This document shows, piece after piece, positions 1-8,369 of a stretch of DNA of 36,500 nt. Within the stretch, counting starts at the first letter, position 1; every line of letters begins with the position of its first letter. The DNA comes from an uncultured Caulobacterales bacterium (GTDB lineage: Bacteria; Pseudomonadota; Alphaproteobacteria; Caulobacterales; Caulobacteraceae). Under the pieces are notes generated by a model. It was not told where the DNA came from, ran no database searches, and saw only the letters and a program-made list of their open reading frames with translations. The translations under genes were made by a program, and so were the position numbers. The DNA is taken from assembly GCA_903889785.1 (NCBI GenBank), contig CAISYT010000059.1, forward strand, positions 1 to 36,500, written 5' to 3'.

Positions 1-726
1 GATGACCTTTCCAAGCAAGCCGTGGCCTATCGCCAGATGTCGCTGCTGCTGCGCCGCCCGCCGGGCCGCGAAGCCTATCCGGGCGATGTATTCTACCTGC
101 ACTCGCGCCTGCTTGAGCGCGCCGCCAAGCTCAACGACGACAATGGCTCCGGCTCCCTGACTGCCCTGCCGATCATCGAAACCCAAGCCAACAACGTGTC
201 GGCCTATATCCCGACCAACGTCATCTCGATCACCGATGGCCAGATTTTCCTGGAAACCGACCTGTTCTATCAGGGCATCCGGCCGGCCGTGAACGTCGGC
301 ATCAGCGTCTCGCGCGTAGGGTCTTCAGCGCAGATCAAGGCAATGAAGCAGGTGACCGGCCCGCTGAAGGGCGAGTTGGCCCAGTATCGGGAAATGGCTT
401 CCTTCGCCAAGTTCGGCTCCGACCTCGACGCCAGCACCCAGAAGCTGCTGGCCCGCGGCGCGCGCCTGACCGAACTGCTGAAGCAGCCGCAATACGCGCC
501 TCTGGCCGTTGAAGAGCAAGTCTGCGTGATCTATGCCGGCACCCGCGGCTATCTGGACCGCGTGCCGGTCAATGCCGTCGGCCGTTATGAGGCCGGGCTA
601 CTCGGCCTGCTACGCGGCAAGCAGAAGGCGCTGCTGACGGCGATCCGCACCAAGAAGGCCCTGGATGACAAGCTCGAAGGCGAGCTCAAGGCCCTGCTCG
701 AAACCTACACCGCCGCGTTCGCCTAA
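1..726 (+). CDS. atpA: ATP synthase F1 subunit alpha, C-terminal part (5' end outside window)
   Basis: This is the C-terminal portion of the alpha subunit of F1Fo ATP synthase, the non-catalytic nucleotide-binding subunit of the alpha3beta3 hexamer on the cytoplasmic side of the inner membrane. The frame is open from base 1, so the gene starts upstream; a GTG at 22 lies inside the gene and is not its start. Visible family signatures are the RRPPGREAYPGDVFYLHSRLLERAAK stretch (given here only in part: GREAYPGDVFYLHSRLLER) and the SVSRVGSSAQ motif at about 310-340, which carries the alpha arginine finger reaching into the catalytic site on beta. The gene stops at TAA 724-726, 34 bp before atpG, in the usual alpha-gamma-beta-epsilon order. 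Identity is secure; only the missing N-terminus limits it. Confidence 0.97.
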   Translation, partial: DDLSKQAVAYRQMSLLLRRPPGREAYPGDVFYLHSRLLERAAKLNDDNGSGSLTALPIIETQANNVSAYIPTNVISITDGQIFLETDLFYQGIRPAVNVGISVSRVGSSAQIKAMKQVTGPLKGELAQYREMASFAKFGSDLDASTQKLLARGARLTELLKQPQYAPLAVEEQVCVIYAGTRGYLDRVPVNAVGRYEAGLLGLLRGKQKALLTAIRTKKALDDKLEGELKALLETYTAAFA

Positions 727-760
727 GGACCGGTTGTGAGCAGGTACGGAGCCTAAAGTC

Positions 761-1633
761 ATGGCCAGCCTCAAGGAGATGCGCAACCGCATCGCCAGCG
801 TGAAGGCGACGCAGAAGATTACTAAGGCCATGCAGATGGTCGCGGCCGCGAAACTGCGCCGCAGCCAGGACGCCGCCATGGGCGCCCGGCCCTATGCCAG
901 CCGCATGGCCGCGGCGATCGCCAACCTGGCCGCCGGGGTCAGCGGTGATTCCGCACCAAAGATGCTGGCGGGTACCGGTAGCGACCAACGCCAACTGGTT
1001 GTGGTGGCCACATCTGACCGCGGCCTGGCGGGTGGGTTCAACAGCAACATCGTCCGCGCCGCGCGCGATCACATCGTGGCCCTGACCAACGAGGGCAAGA
1101 CGGTCTCGATCATCACGGTCGGCAAGAAGGCCCTGGCCCCGCTGCGCCGCCAATTCGGCGACAAGATCGTGGCCAGCTACGAGGCCGGCGCTAAACCCTC
1201 GCTCGATGCCGCGCTGGCGATTGCTTCCGATATCGCCGAGCTGTTCGAAAGTGGCCAGGTTGATGTGGTGTCGTTGTTCTACTCACGCTTCAAGTCGGTG
1301 GTGCAGCAAATCCCGACCAACAAGCGGCTAATTCCCGCCTCGGTCGAGGCTGGCACCGAACCGATAGACCTCAAGGGCGCGGCTTATGAATACGAGCCTG
1401 CCGAAGACGAACTGCTAGATGTGCTCCTACCGCGCAACCTGAACGTCCAGGTCTTCTCGGCCATGCTGGAAAATCAGGCTGGCTTCTACGCCAGTCAGAT
1501 GGCCGCGATGGATAACGCAACGCGCAATGCTGGCGATATGATCAAGGCCTACACTATCCAATACAACCGAACCCGCCAGGCGCAGATCACCAAGGAGCTG
1601 ATCGAGATCATCTCCGGCGCCGAAGCCCTTTAG
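761..1633 (+). CDS. atpG: ATP synthase F1 subunit gamma
   Basis: This is the central-stalk rotor subunit of ATP synthase, which rotates inside alpha3beta3 and couples proton flow through Fo to ATP synthesis. At 290 residues it has the normal family length. The N-terminal helix (ASLKEMRNRIASVKATQKIT, then KAMQMVAAAKLRR) and the C-terminal helix (AMDNATRNAGDMI ... YNRTRQAQITKELIEI) are the two conserved coiled-coil strands. The ATG at 761 follows a GGAG at about 750. It sits between atpA and atpD, 24 bp before the latter, as part of one operon. Nothing unusual is seen. Confidence 0.97.
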   Translation: MASLKEMRNRIASVKATQKITKAMQMVAAAKLRRSQDAAMGARPYASRMAAAIANLAAGVSGDSAPKMLAGTGSDQRQLVVVATSDRGLAGGFNSNIVRAARDHIVALTNEGKTVSIITVGKKALAPLRRQFGDKIVASYEAGAKPSLDAALAIASDIAELFESGQVDVVSLFYSRFKSVVQQIPTNKRLIPASVEAGTEPIDLKGAAYEYEPAEDELLDVLLPRNLNVQVFSAMLENQAGFYASQMAAMDNATRNAGDMIKAYTIQYNRTRQAQITKELIEIISGAEAL

Positions 1634-1657
1634 AATTTCAGACCGAAAGTCCTGACG

Positions 1658-3244
1658 ATGGCCACTGCCCCCGCCAAGAAGCCCGCCCCCAAGGCCGCTG
1701 CAGCTCCAAAGAAGGCTGCCCCCGCGGCCAAGGCCGCCGCGACAAAAAAGGCCGCCGCACCCGTGAAGGCCGCTGCCGCCAAGACCCATGCCCCCAAGGC
1801 GACGAAGCTCGTCGCCACCGGCCGCATCGTCCAGGTGATCGGCGCCGTGGTGGACGTGGAGTTCGAAGGGCACCTGCCCGCGATCCTCAACGCTCTGGAG
1901 ACCACCAACGTCGACCAGAAAACCGGCGAAACCTTCCGCCTGGTTCTGGAAGTGGCCCAACACCTAGGCGAAAATACTGTCCGCACCATTGCCATGGACA
2001 CCACCGAGGGCCTGACCCGCGGCCAACCCGTGGCCGATACCGGCAGCAGCATCCAGGCCCCCGTGGGTCCCGGCACGCTCGGCCGGATCATGAACGTCAT
2101 CGGTGACCCGGTGGACGAAGGCGGTCCGATCATCACCGACATGTATCGGCCGATCCACCGCGAAGCGCCGACCCTGGCCGAACAGTCGACCAGCGCAGAA
2201 ATTCTGGTTACCGGCATTAAGGTGATCGACCTGATGTGCCCCTACACCAAGGGCGGCAAGATCGGCCTGTTTGGCGGCGCTGGCGTGGGCAAGACCGTGA
2301 CCATGCAAGAGCTGATCAACAACATCGCCAAGGCCTACGGTGGATATTCTGTACTGGCCGGGGTGGGTGAGCGCACCCGCGAAGGCAATGACCTGTATCA
2401 CGAGATGATCGAGTCCGGCGTGAACAAGGCCGGCGGCGGCGAAGGCAGCCGTTGCGCCCTGGTCTATGGCCAGATGAACGAGCCTCCCGGTGCCCGTGCC
2501 CGCGTGGCCCCGACCGGTCTGGCCCAGGCCGAATATTTCCGCGACGAAGAGGGCAAGGACGTGCTGCTCTTCATCGACAATATCTTCCGCTTCACCCAAG
2601 CGGGCTCGGAAGTGTCCGCCCTGCTGGGTCGCATCCCTTCGGCCGTGGGTTATCAGCCCACCCTGGCCACCGAGATGGGCAACCTGCAGGAGCGGATTAC
2701 CTCGACCAATAAGGGTTCGATCACCTCGGTGCAGGCCATCTATGTGCCCGCCGACGACCTGACCGACCCGGCGCCCGCCACCTCGTTCGCCCACCTTGAC
2801 GCGACAACAACCCTAAGCCGCGACATCGCTGCCCAGGCCATCTTCCCGGCCGTGGACCCGCTGGACTCCACCAGCCGGATCATGGACCCGCTGGTGATTG
2901 GCGAAGAGCACTACGGTGTGGCCCGCCAGGTCCAGGAAATTCTTCAGCAGTATAAGGCGCTGAAGGACATCATCGCCATCCTGGGCATGGACGAGCTTTC
3001 CGAGGACGACAAGCTGACCGTGGCGCGGGCCCGTAAGATCCAGCGCTTTCTGAGCCAGCCGTTCTTCGTCGCCGAACAGTTCACCAACACACCGGGCAAG
3101 TTCCTGTCGTTGGAAGAAACCATCAGCTCGTTCAAACGCATCGTCGCCGGCGAAGGCGACAGCCTGCCAGAAGCGGCCTTCTATATGGTCGGCGGCTTCG
3201 ATGAGGTGATCGCAAAGGCCGAAAAAATGGCGGCCCAAGCCTGA
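1658..3244 (+). CDS. atpD: ATP synthase F1 subunit beta with Ala/Lys/Pro-rich N-terminal extension
   Basis: This is the catalytic beta subunit of ATP synthase. The P-loop GGAGVGKT lies at about residues 206-213, followed by the GERTREGNDLY region and a DELSEDDK loop near residue 445 (the family DELSEED loop that contacts gamma). The protein has 528 residues, against roughly 460-480 in most bacteria. The excess is the first ~50 residues, built almost wholly of Ala, Lys and Pro in AAAPKKAA-like units; the conserved core begins near ATGRIVQVIGAVVDVEF at residue 53. Similar N-terminal tails occur in Caulobacter relatives (from memory). The stop codon overlaps the atpC start by one base (TGATG), which suggests translational coupling. 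Confidence 0.97.
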   Translation: MATAPAKKPAPKAAAAPKKAAPAAKAAATKKAAAPVKAAAAKTHAPKATKLVATGRIVQVIGAVVDVEFEGHLPAILNALETTNVDQKTGETFRLVLEVAQHLGENTVRTIAMDTTEGLTRGQPVADTGSSIQAPVGPGTLGRIMNVIGDPVDEGGPIITDMYRPIHREAPTLAEQSTSAEILVTGIKVIDLMCPYTKGGKIGLFGGAGVGKTVTMQELINNIAKAYGGYSVLAGVGERTREGNDLYHEMIESGVNKAGGGEGSRCALVYGQMNEPPGARARVAPTGLAQAEYFRDEEGKDVLLFIDNIFRFTQAGSEVSALLGRIPSAVGYQPTLATEMGNLQERITSTNKGSITSVQAIYVPADDLTDPAPATSFAHLDATTTLSRDIAAQAIFPAVDPLDSTSRIMDPLVIGEEHYGVARQVQEILQQYKALKDIIAILGMDELSEDDKLTVARARKIQRFLSQPFFVAEQFTNTPGKFLSLEETISSFKRIVAGEGDSLPEAAFYMVGGFDEVIAKAEKMAAQA

Positions 3245-3507
3245 TGAGCGGCAAGCTCCACTTCTCCCTGGTTTCGCCTGAGCGCGAACTGTTCGCCGGA
3301 AACGTCGATCAGGTCGATGCGGCCGGCGTCGAAGGCGACTTTGGCGTTCTAGCCAACCACGCACCGTTCATGACGGCTCTGAAGACCGGGGTTGTCACCG
3401 TACGAGATGGCGGGTCGGCCCGCGTATTCGAGATCGAAGGCGGTTTCGCGGATGTCACGCCCGACGGCCTGACGATCCTGGCAGAAAGCGCTGTCGAAAG
3501 AGTCTAA
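3244..3507 (+). CDS. atpC: ATP synthase F1 subunit epsilon, short form lacking the C-terminal hairpin
   Basis: Epsilon belongs to the F1 central stalk and contacts the c-ring. The 87 residues cover only the N-terminal beta-sandwich (FSLVSPERELFAG, GDFGVLANHAPFMTALKTG, GGFADVTPDGLTILAE). The C-terminal two-helix domain, which inhibits ATP hydrolysis in the ~135-residue enterobacterial form, is absent. The frame ends in a clean TAA and the sequence is colinear with short alphaproteobacterial epsilon chains, so I take the length as genuine and not a truncation. Alphaproteobacteria commonly use a separate zeta inhibitor, which is not encoded here. It is the last gene of the operon in this window. 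Confidence 0.94.
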   Translation: MSGKLHFSLVSPERELFAGNVDQVDAAGVEGDFGVLANHAPFMTALKTGVVTVRDGGSARVFEIEGGFADVTPDGLTILAESAVERV

Positions 3508-3600
3508 TTGACCTAAATCCGCCGCAGAAATCGCGTAGGGGTCTTGCGAGATGACGGGCGGACGGTCATTCATTCGGCGTTACGTTAGGGAAAAAGAAAA

Positions 3601-4284
3601 ATGCGTCTCACGCTTCTCATCACCGCCGCCAGCATCGCGGCCCTCTCGTCGGCGGCTTTCGCCCAGGAACCGGCGGCACCCGCCGCTATGGCACCTACCC
3701 CTGAGGCAACGGCGCCTGCCGCTGGCGCGCCGCTGGCCGCACCCGAAGGTACGACCCCGGCTGCCGTGGCCCCGCCCGCGGCTCAAGAGCTCGCGCCCCT
3801 GCCGACCAACCCGCTTGGCCTGACCCTGATCAATACCCTCGAAAAGATTTGCAGGCCGATCTCCAATCAGACTGGCAAGCTTGACGATCTGGCCAAGGCG
3901 GAGGGTTTCGTTAAAAAGCGCCAGCTTTGGACCAAGGAAGTCGACAAAGCCGGCACTCAAGTGGTCGTCCAGCCGGTTTCGGTCGCTAACCCGACGACCT
4001 GCACCCTGACGATCAACCACGCTAAGGGCGGTTTCCAGGATCTCGTCAACGGTATGCACGCCTGGGCCTCGCGCCAAGATCCCATCTTGCAACTGCGTGC
4101 GCCCTACGCCTATGACGATCAGATAACCAAGATGAAGCGTACCACCGTCGGCTGGGAAGCCCCCAGCGCGACCTCAACCACCGGCATGACGGGTATGGCC
4201 TTCACAGGTCTAGCCATGTTGAACGGCAAGGACATCGTGCGCGGCATGGATCAGTCCGAATTGATGTATCAAGTCCGCAAGTGA
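3601..4284 (+). CDS. Exported protein of unknown function with Ala/Pro-rich N-terminal linker
   Basis: I do not recognise a named family. The 227-residue product starts with a clear Sec signal peptide (RLTLLITAASIAALSSAAFA, probable cleavage after AFA before QE). Residues ~22-65 are a low-complexity Ala/Pro/Glu segment, likely a flexible linker in the periplasm. The folded part (~70-227) contains two cysteines (IEKICRP-like LEKICRPIS and PTTCTLTI) that could form a disulfide. The ATG at 3601 follows a purine-rich AGGGAAAAAG. It lies 93 bp after atpC and may have its own promoter. An envelope role is inferred only from the signal peptide; no catalytic motif is visible. Confidence 0.72.
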   Translation: MRLTLLITAASIAALSSAAFAQEPAAPAAMAPTPEATAPAAGAPLAAPEGTTPAAVAPPAAQELAPLPTNPLGLTLINTLEKICRPISNQTGKLDDLAKAEGFVKKRQLWTKEVDKAGTQVVVQPVSVANPTTCTLTINHAKGGFQDLVNGMHAWASRQDPILQLRAPYAYDDQITKMKRTTVGWEAPSATSTTGMTGMAFTGLAMLNGKDIVRGMDQSELMYQVRK

Positions 4285-4410
4285 TGTTGCGCCGCGCGGC
4301 CCCTCCGGGCTTGCGTATATGACTTTGTTAGACCACCCAGGCTCAGAAGGTCCCGAAAAAGGGCTTCAGAGTCTGTCGTGCTGTTTCATCTCAGCCTTGC
4401 ACAACGCCAC

Positions 4411-4653
4411 ATGAGTCCGCTGGATATCGGCGGAATCCTTGGTGTCGGCTTGGTGCTCTTGGCCTATGCCGGCGCGGCGTTTGGCAGGCTGAATCCCGAA
4501 AACTGGCCGTCGCTGGCCTGTAATCTGATCGGCTCATTGCTGATCCTGTGGTCTTTGACCACGGCCTTCAATCTTTCTGCCGCATTGATGGAAGGATCGT
4601 GGGCGCTGGTCGCCGGCATAGGATTGCTGCGCGCCGTTTTCAGGAAGCGCTGA
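4411..4653 (+). CDS. Small inner-membrane protein, CBU_0592-like
   Basis: This is an 80-residue protein with three hydrophobic segments (GILGVGLVLLAYAGAAFG, SLACNLIGSLLILWSL and SWALVAGIGLLRAVF) separated by a short NPENWPS loop, ending in a basic RKR. The pattern resembles the small CBU_0592 membrane domain, whose function is not known. I chose the ATG at 4411 because it begins where such proteins usually begin; a GTG at 4378 would add 11 residues. Neither start has a good Shine-Dalgarno sequence. Its 3' end overlaps the convergent hydrolase gene by 14 bp. Confidence 0.62.
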   Translation: MSPLDIGGILGVGLVLLAYAGAAFGRLNPENWPSLACNLIGSLLILWSLTTAFNLSAALMEGSWALVAGIGLLRAVFRKR

Positions 4654-5386
4654 TCCAGTCGAGGCAGGCTGTGGCCACATCCTCCCAGCCCGGCTCGCCG
4701 GGGAGCCAGTGGCTCATACCCTCAAAGACCCGCAATTCCCCGCCCAGTCGCTCTGCCGTCCGACGCACCGTGCCGGCTGGGCTGATAGCGTCCTTGCCGC
4801 CGGCGATAGTTAGCGATCTGACCCGGCCCGCATCGCGCACGGCTGTGGCCATCATCGGGTCCAGCCACCAGCTCAACATCTCAAATAGCGCCCGGCCGCT
4901 CTCGGGCATCATGCGGTCGTAGGTCCGCTTCTGCTCGGCTGGGTCCATCTGATCGATGCTGTAATGTCCGGTGACCATGCGGTCTGGGGCTACGGCCTGC
5001 AGCCAATACGGCCCGAGCGCGAACAGGCTGACGGCGCTGACCGCTTCTTCCAGGCTCTGCCCCGACACGCCCCAGGGTGCCGACGGTGCCAACAGCATCA
5101 GACCAGCAACAGGAACACGGTCGGCCGCCATCTGAGCTACCAGCCCGCCCATCGAATGGCCCAGGAGCAAGGGTGGTACCGACTGGGCTCGGCACAGCTC
5201 CGCCACAGCTTCAGCGTAGGCGGTCATCGATATTCCGGCGGGCGTTTCGCCGGGGCCATGTCCGGGCAAGTCGGGCGTCAGAACCGTGTGGCCGACGGCC
5301 TCGAACGGCTTGCGAAAATTCTCGAACACCCAGCTGGCGCAGAACGCCCCGTGGACCATGACGATTGACGCGGTGGCGCGTTGCAT
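4640..5386 (-). CDS. Alpha/beta-fold hydrolase
   Basis: This 248-residue protein has the alpha/beta-hydrolase layout: an early HG oxyanion motif (VMVHGAFCASWVFE), the nucleophile elbow GHSMGG at about residues 96-101 (Ser98), a late GGKDAIS segment likely to carry the acid, and FEGMSHWLPGE with the probable catalytic His. The PDLPGHGPGETP segment is typical of esterase/lipase-like members. The substrate cannot be read from sequence. It is the most downstream gene of the minus-strand run and follows rppH by 30 bp, so it may be co-transcribed. It overlaps the convergent membrane-protein gene at its 3' end. Confidence 0.88.
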   Translation of the reverse strand: MQRATASIVMVHGAFCASWVFENFRKPFEAVGHTVLTPDLPGHGPGETPAGISMTAYAEAVAELCRAQSVPPLLLGHSMGGLVAQMAADRVPVAGLMLLAPSAPWGVSGQSLEEAVSAVSLFALGPYWLQAVAPDRMVTGHYSIDQMDPAEQKRTYDRMMPESGRALFEMLSWWLDPMMATAVRDAGRVRSLTIAGGKDAISPAGTVRRTAERLGGELRVFEGMSHWLPGEPGWEDVATACLDWISAS

Positions 5387-5416
5387 GAATTCGCAGACTT
5401 TCAGAGATTGAGGCGG

Positions 5417-5917
5417 CTAGGCCTTGGCGAAGGCCTTAAAGGCCTCGACAACCTGAAGATAGACGTTTCGCTTGAACGGCACGATCAGATCTGGTGCCTC
5501 CTGTAGGCGCGCCCAGCGCCACGAGTCGAACTCAATCGTCTCATGATGTTCTAGTTCAATCTCATCCGCCGCGCCCTCGAAGCGAAAGGCATACCAGGCT
5601 TGCTTTTGCCCCTGCCAATGGCCGCGAGCCGCGACCTCGGGTGGAAAGGTGTAGGCAATCCAGCCTTGGGTGTGCCCAAGCAGGCGGACAGACGTAACGC
5701 CCGTCTCCTCGGCCAGCTCGCGACGGGCGGCGGCTTCCAGGTCCTCGCCCGGATCGACCCCGCCTTGCGGGAATTGCCACAGATGTCCCAGCGACGCCGT
5801 ATGCTCTTGGCCAGGATGGACGTTATCGGTCGCGCGACGTCCCAACCAAACCAGGCCATCGACATTGAACAGCACGATTCCGACGTTGGGCCGATAGAGC
5901 GTGAGGTCTAGGTCCAC
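5417..5917 (-). CDS. rppH: RNA pyrophosphohydrolase (Nudix)
   Basis: RppH removes pyrophosphate from 5'-triphosphorylated mRNA, opening it to RNase E decay. The 166 residues match family length. A complete Nudix box (G-x5-E-x7-RE-x2-EE-x-G) runs from GGVDPGEDLEAAARRELAEE to TGV. YRPNVGIVLFN at the N-terminus and the LWQFPQGG segment before the box are RppH-specific hallmarks, as is the IVPFKRNVYLQVV C-terminus. The start is GTG, only 4 bp after the stop of the YibQ-like gene, so the two are very likely co-translated. Alternative Nudix roles (diadenosine polyphosphate hydrolysis) are known for this family. Confidence 0.94.
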   Translation of the reverse strand: MDLDLTLYRPNVGIVLFNVDGLVWLGRRATDNVHPGQEHTASLGHLWQFPQGGVDPGEDLEAAARRELAEETGVTSVRLLGHTQGWIAYTFPPEVAARGHWQGQKQAWYAFRFEGAADEIELEHHETIEFDSWRWARLQEAPDLIVPFKRNVYLQVVEAFKAFAKA

Positions 5918-5921
5918 GCGT

Positions 5922-6845
5922 CTAACGTTTGGACATAACGGCCGAGGCCGGTGCCAGTTGCACGATGCGTTGCGGCAAGCTGCGGGCCCAGGTCTTGATG
6001 GCGGTCAGGGTCAACGGATAGACGAAGCCCGAACCCAGCGCCGTACCGCCCTTGATCGCACCCGCTTCCAACTCGCCCAGAGCCAGATTGATGGCGTCGG
6101 CAGACAGCTGATCGTCGATGACGCTGTCTGCGCTCGCCCGCATCATCCCGCCACCACGGCGACGCGCCTGACCGTCGTCAATAAAGGCCACACCGTGGCG
6201 GGCTAGGACCGGCGAAAAGGCCGTCATCGCCGCATCGGAATTGAGGAAGCGCCCACCCAAATAGTTGGTAACGCCGAAATAGCCGGCCCCGCGTGAAAGC
6301 AGCCAGTCCAGCTTTCTGGCTGTTTCGTCGGGCTTACTGTTAGCCAGTAGGGTGTAGGGGCCCGGATCATTGCTGGGATATTCGGCGGGCTCCATCGGCG
6401 CCTCCAACAGCACCTCGTGCCCGGCAGCCCGCGCCATGTCGATCCAATCCTGAAGGTCTTCAGCATAGGGGGCAAATGAAAGTGTAATTTCCGGCGGTAG
6501 GGTGTCGATCGCGGCACGAGTCGTCTGGGGATTAAGCCCCAGCCCACCGACGATCAGCGCCACGCGCGGCGCGCCGGTGCTGGTGAACGGGCGGGCATAG
6601 GCCTGGGCAACATTACGGCCGTCTGGCGCGACCACGGGCAACATGCCGCCGCCGGGACCTGGCGCGGAAAGGCCGACGATAGGCGCCACCAGGGCCGCAA
6701 CGCAGCCCAGGAACAGGAAGCCAGCACCCGCTGCCCCAAGGTAGGGATTGGTTATGGCCGCCAGCTCTTGGCTCGCACCAGACACGCGCGCGTTACCCTG
6801 CATTGGCAAAGGGCTGGCGGCAGCAAGGGCCTTCTTGGAAAACAT
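5922..6845 (-). CDS. Divergent polysaccharide deacetylase family protein (YibQ/DUF610-like), membrane-anchored
   Basis: The 307-residue protein has one N-terminal transmembrane segment at about residues 35-58, then a periplasmic domain typical of the divergent polysaccharide deacetylases: RVALIVGGLGLNP, ITLSFAPYAEDL, HEVLLEAPMEP, and YFGVTNYLGGRF. It also has FIDDGQARR in place of the usual catalytic motifs. Relatives lie next to envC and ctpA, as here, and are thought to act on the envelope; activity is unproven. I chose the internal Met (FSKKALAAASPLP) at 6845. An ATG at 6887 would add 14 unconserved residues. It is 94 bp downstream of ctpA and 4 bp upstream of rppH. Confidence 0.85.
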   Translation of the reverse strand: MFSKKALAAASPLPMQGNARVSGASQELAAITNPYLGAAGAGFLFLGCVAALVAPIVGLSAPGPGGGMLPVVAPDGRNVAQAYARPFTSTGAPRVALIVGGLGLNPQTTRAAIDTLPPEITLSFAPYAEDLQDWIDMARAAGHEVLLEAPMEPAEYPSNDPGPYTLLANSKPDETARKLDWLLSRGAGYFGVTNYLGGRFLNSDAAMTAFSPVLARHGVAFIDDGQARRRGGGMMRASADSVIDDQLSADAINLALGELEAGAIKGGTALGSGFVYPLTLTAIKTWARSLPQRIVQLAPASAVMSKR

Positions 6846-6939
6846 AGGGTGCAAACGCCTTAAACAGTCGTCGGCAAAGATGAACAAACAGGGTTAAGGA
6901 ACCCCTTAAATCAATGATTTGAGCCGCGCAGACCCCGAT

Positions 6940-8313
6940 CTATTTCGCCGCCGCCTTCGCTGCACCCGGCGCGGTTTTCGCGATCATTTCCGCCACCTTG
7001 GCCACCGGCTTGGGCAGTTTCGGGGTCGCAGCAACCGAACCGTACTTCAGCACATCCAGGGCACGAGAAAGCTGGAAGTCCTTCTTCTCATCGAAGGCCG
7101 CCGGCGGGGCCTCGGCGGGCTCATGCTTACCGACGCGCGCCTTGCCTTCTTCGGCATTGAGCGCGTTCTTGAAGCTGGCTTCACTGAACCAGGCTTTATT
7201 GGCGATATCCTGCGCTTCCTGGCGGGTCTCGGCAACTTCCAAATCTGGCGTGATCCCGGTCTTCTGGATCGAGCGGCCCGACGGCGTGTAGTAGCGTGCC
7301 GTAGTGAGCTTCAGCGCACCGTCCAGACCGCCACGCAGCGGCACTACGGTCTGAACCGAACCCTTGCCGAAGCTGGTCAGGCCAACGACCTGGGCCCGAC
7401 CGCGGTCCTGCAGGGCACCGGAAACGATTTCCGCCGCACTTGCCGTACCGGAATTGATCAGCACCACCAAAGGCAGGCCGTGCAGGATATCGCCGCCCTT
7501 GGCGTTGAAGCGTTCGATATCGCGCGCATCGCGGCCGCGCTGGCTGACGACCTCGCCGCCATCGAGGAACAGATCAGTGACGCCCACGGCTTGGTCGAGC
7601 AGGCCGCCAGGGTTGTTGCGCAGGTCAAAGACCAAGCCCTTCATGTTCGGGTTCTTGGTCTGCAATTCCTTGATGGCGTCGCTCAGTTCGTCAGTGGCCT
7701 TCTCGTTGAAGCCCGACAACCGCACATAGCCATAGTCGCCCTCCAGTCGCGCAATGGCGGACTTAGGCTTAATCACCTCGCGTACCAGTTTGACATCGAA
7801 CGGATCGGACTTTTCGCGTGCAATGGTCAGGGTAACGGTTTCCCCGGCTGGGCCCCGCATCTGCTTGACGGCGTCGTTGACCGAGAGGCCCAGAACACTG
7901 TCGCCATTGACGGACGTGATGTAGTCGCCGGCCTTGATCCCAGCCTTGTCGGCGGGCGTGCCGTCCATGGGGGAGATCACCTTGACCACCCCGTCTTCGC
8001 TGGTGATCTCGATGCCGAGACCACCGTATTCACCCTTGGTCTGGTCCTGCATGTCGTCGTAACCGTCGGGCGACAGATAGCCCGAGTGCGGGTCCAGCGA
8101 GGTCATCATACCTTCCAGCGCCGCCTCGATCAGCTTGCGATCGTCGACCGGGGTCACGTACTGGCGCTCTACCGTGTCGAGCACATTGCCAAACAGTTCG
8201 AGCTGTTTGTAGGTCGAGCGGGTTGGTGCCGCCTCCGTCCGCTGGCTCACATAGGCCATCGAGCCTGCCCCCAGCACAAAGGCCGAGACACCGATCATGA
8301 GGTACTTACGCAT
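6940..8313 (-). CDS. ctpA: S41 family carboxy-terminal processing protease
   Basis: This is a periplasmic C-terminal processing protease. The start is a signal peptide or anchor (KYLMIGVSAFVLGAGSMAYV). A PDZ domain follows (GGLGIEITSEDGVVKVISPM ... GDYITSVNGDSV), then the S41 peptidase core. The catalytic Ser292 is in NSGTASAAEI and Lys317 in FGKGSVQT, the 25-residue spacing of the Ser-Lys dyad of this family. The last ~25 residues are Ala/Lys/Pro-rich. Known relatives trim envelope proteins and control murein endopeptidase levels. It lies 56 bp after the EnvC-like amidase activator, so both probably serve cell-wall remodelling. The 457-residue length is usual. Confidence 0.95.
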   Translation of the reverse strand: MRKYLMIGVSAFVLGAGSMAYVSQRTEAAPTRSTYKQLELFGNVLDTVERQYVTPVDDRKLIEAALEGMMTSLDPHSGYLSPDGYDDMQDQTKGEYGGLGIEITSEDGVVKVISPMDGTPADKAGIKAGDYITSVNGDSVLGLSVNDAVKQMRGPAGETVTLTIAREKSDPFDVKLVREVIKPKSAIARLEGDYGYVRLSGFNEKATDELSDAIKELQTKNPNMKGLVFDLRNNPGGLLDQAVGVTDLFLDGGEVVSQRGRDARDIERFNAKGGDILHGLPLVVLINSGTASAAEIVSGALQDRGRAQVVGLTSFGKGSVQTVVPLRGGLDGALKLTTARYYTPSGRSIQKTGITPDLEVAETRQEAQDIANKAWFSEASFKNALNAEEGKARVGKHEPAEAPPAAFDEKKDFQLSRALDVLKYGSVAATPKLPKPVAKVAEMIAKTAPGAAKAAAK

Positions 8314-8369
8314 GCGCCCTACTGGCTCCGAAAACTCTAGAGTGAAACCGTTGCCTGACGGCGAAGGCC

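Noticed and set aside
6919..8340. 473-codon open frame on the plus strand, antisense to ctpA
   Set aside because: It mirrors a well-supported ctpA on the minus strand. Long antisense frames are common in GC-rich genes, and its product has no family motif.
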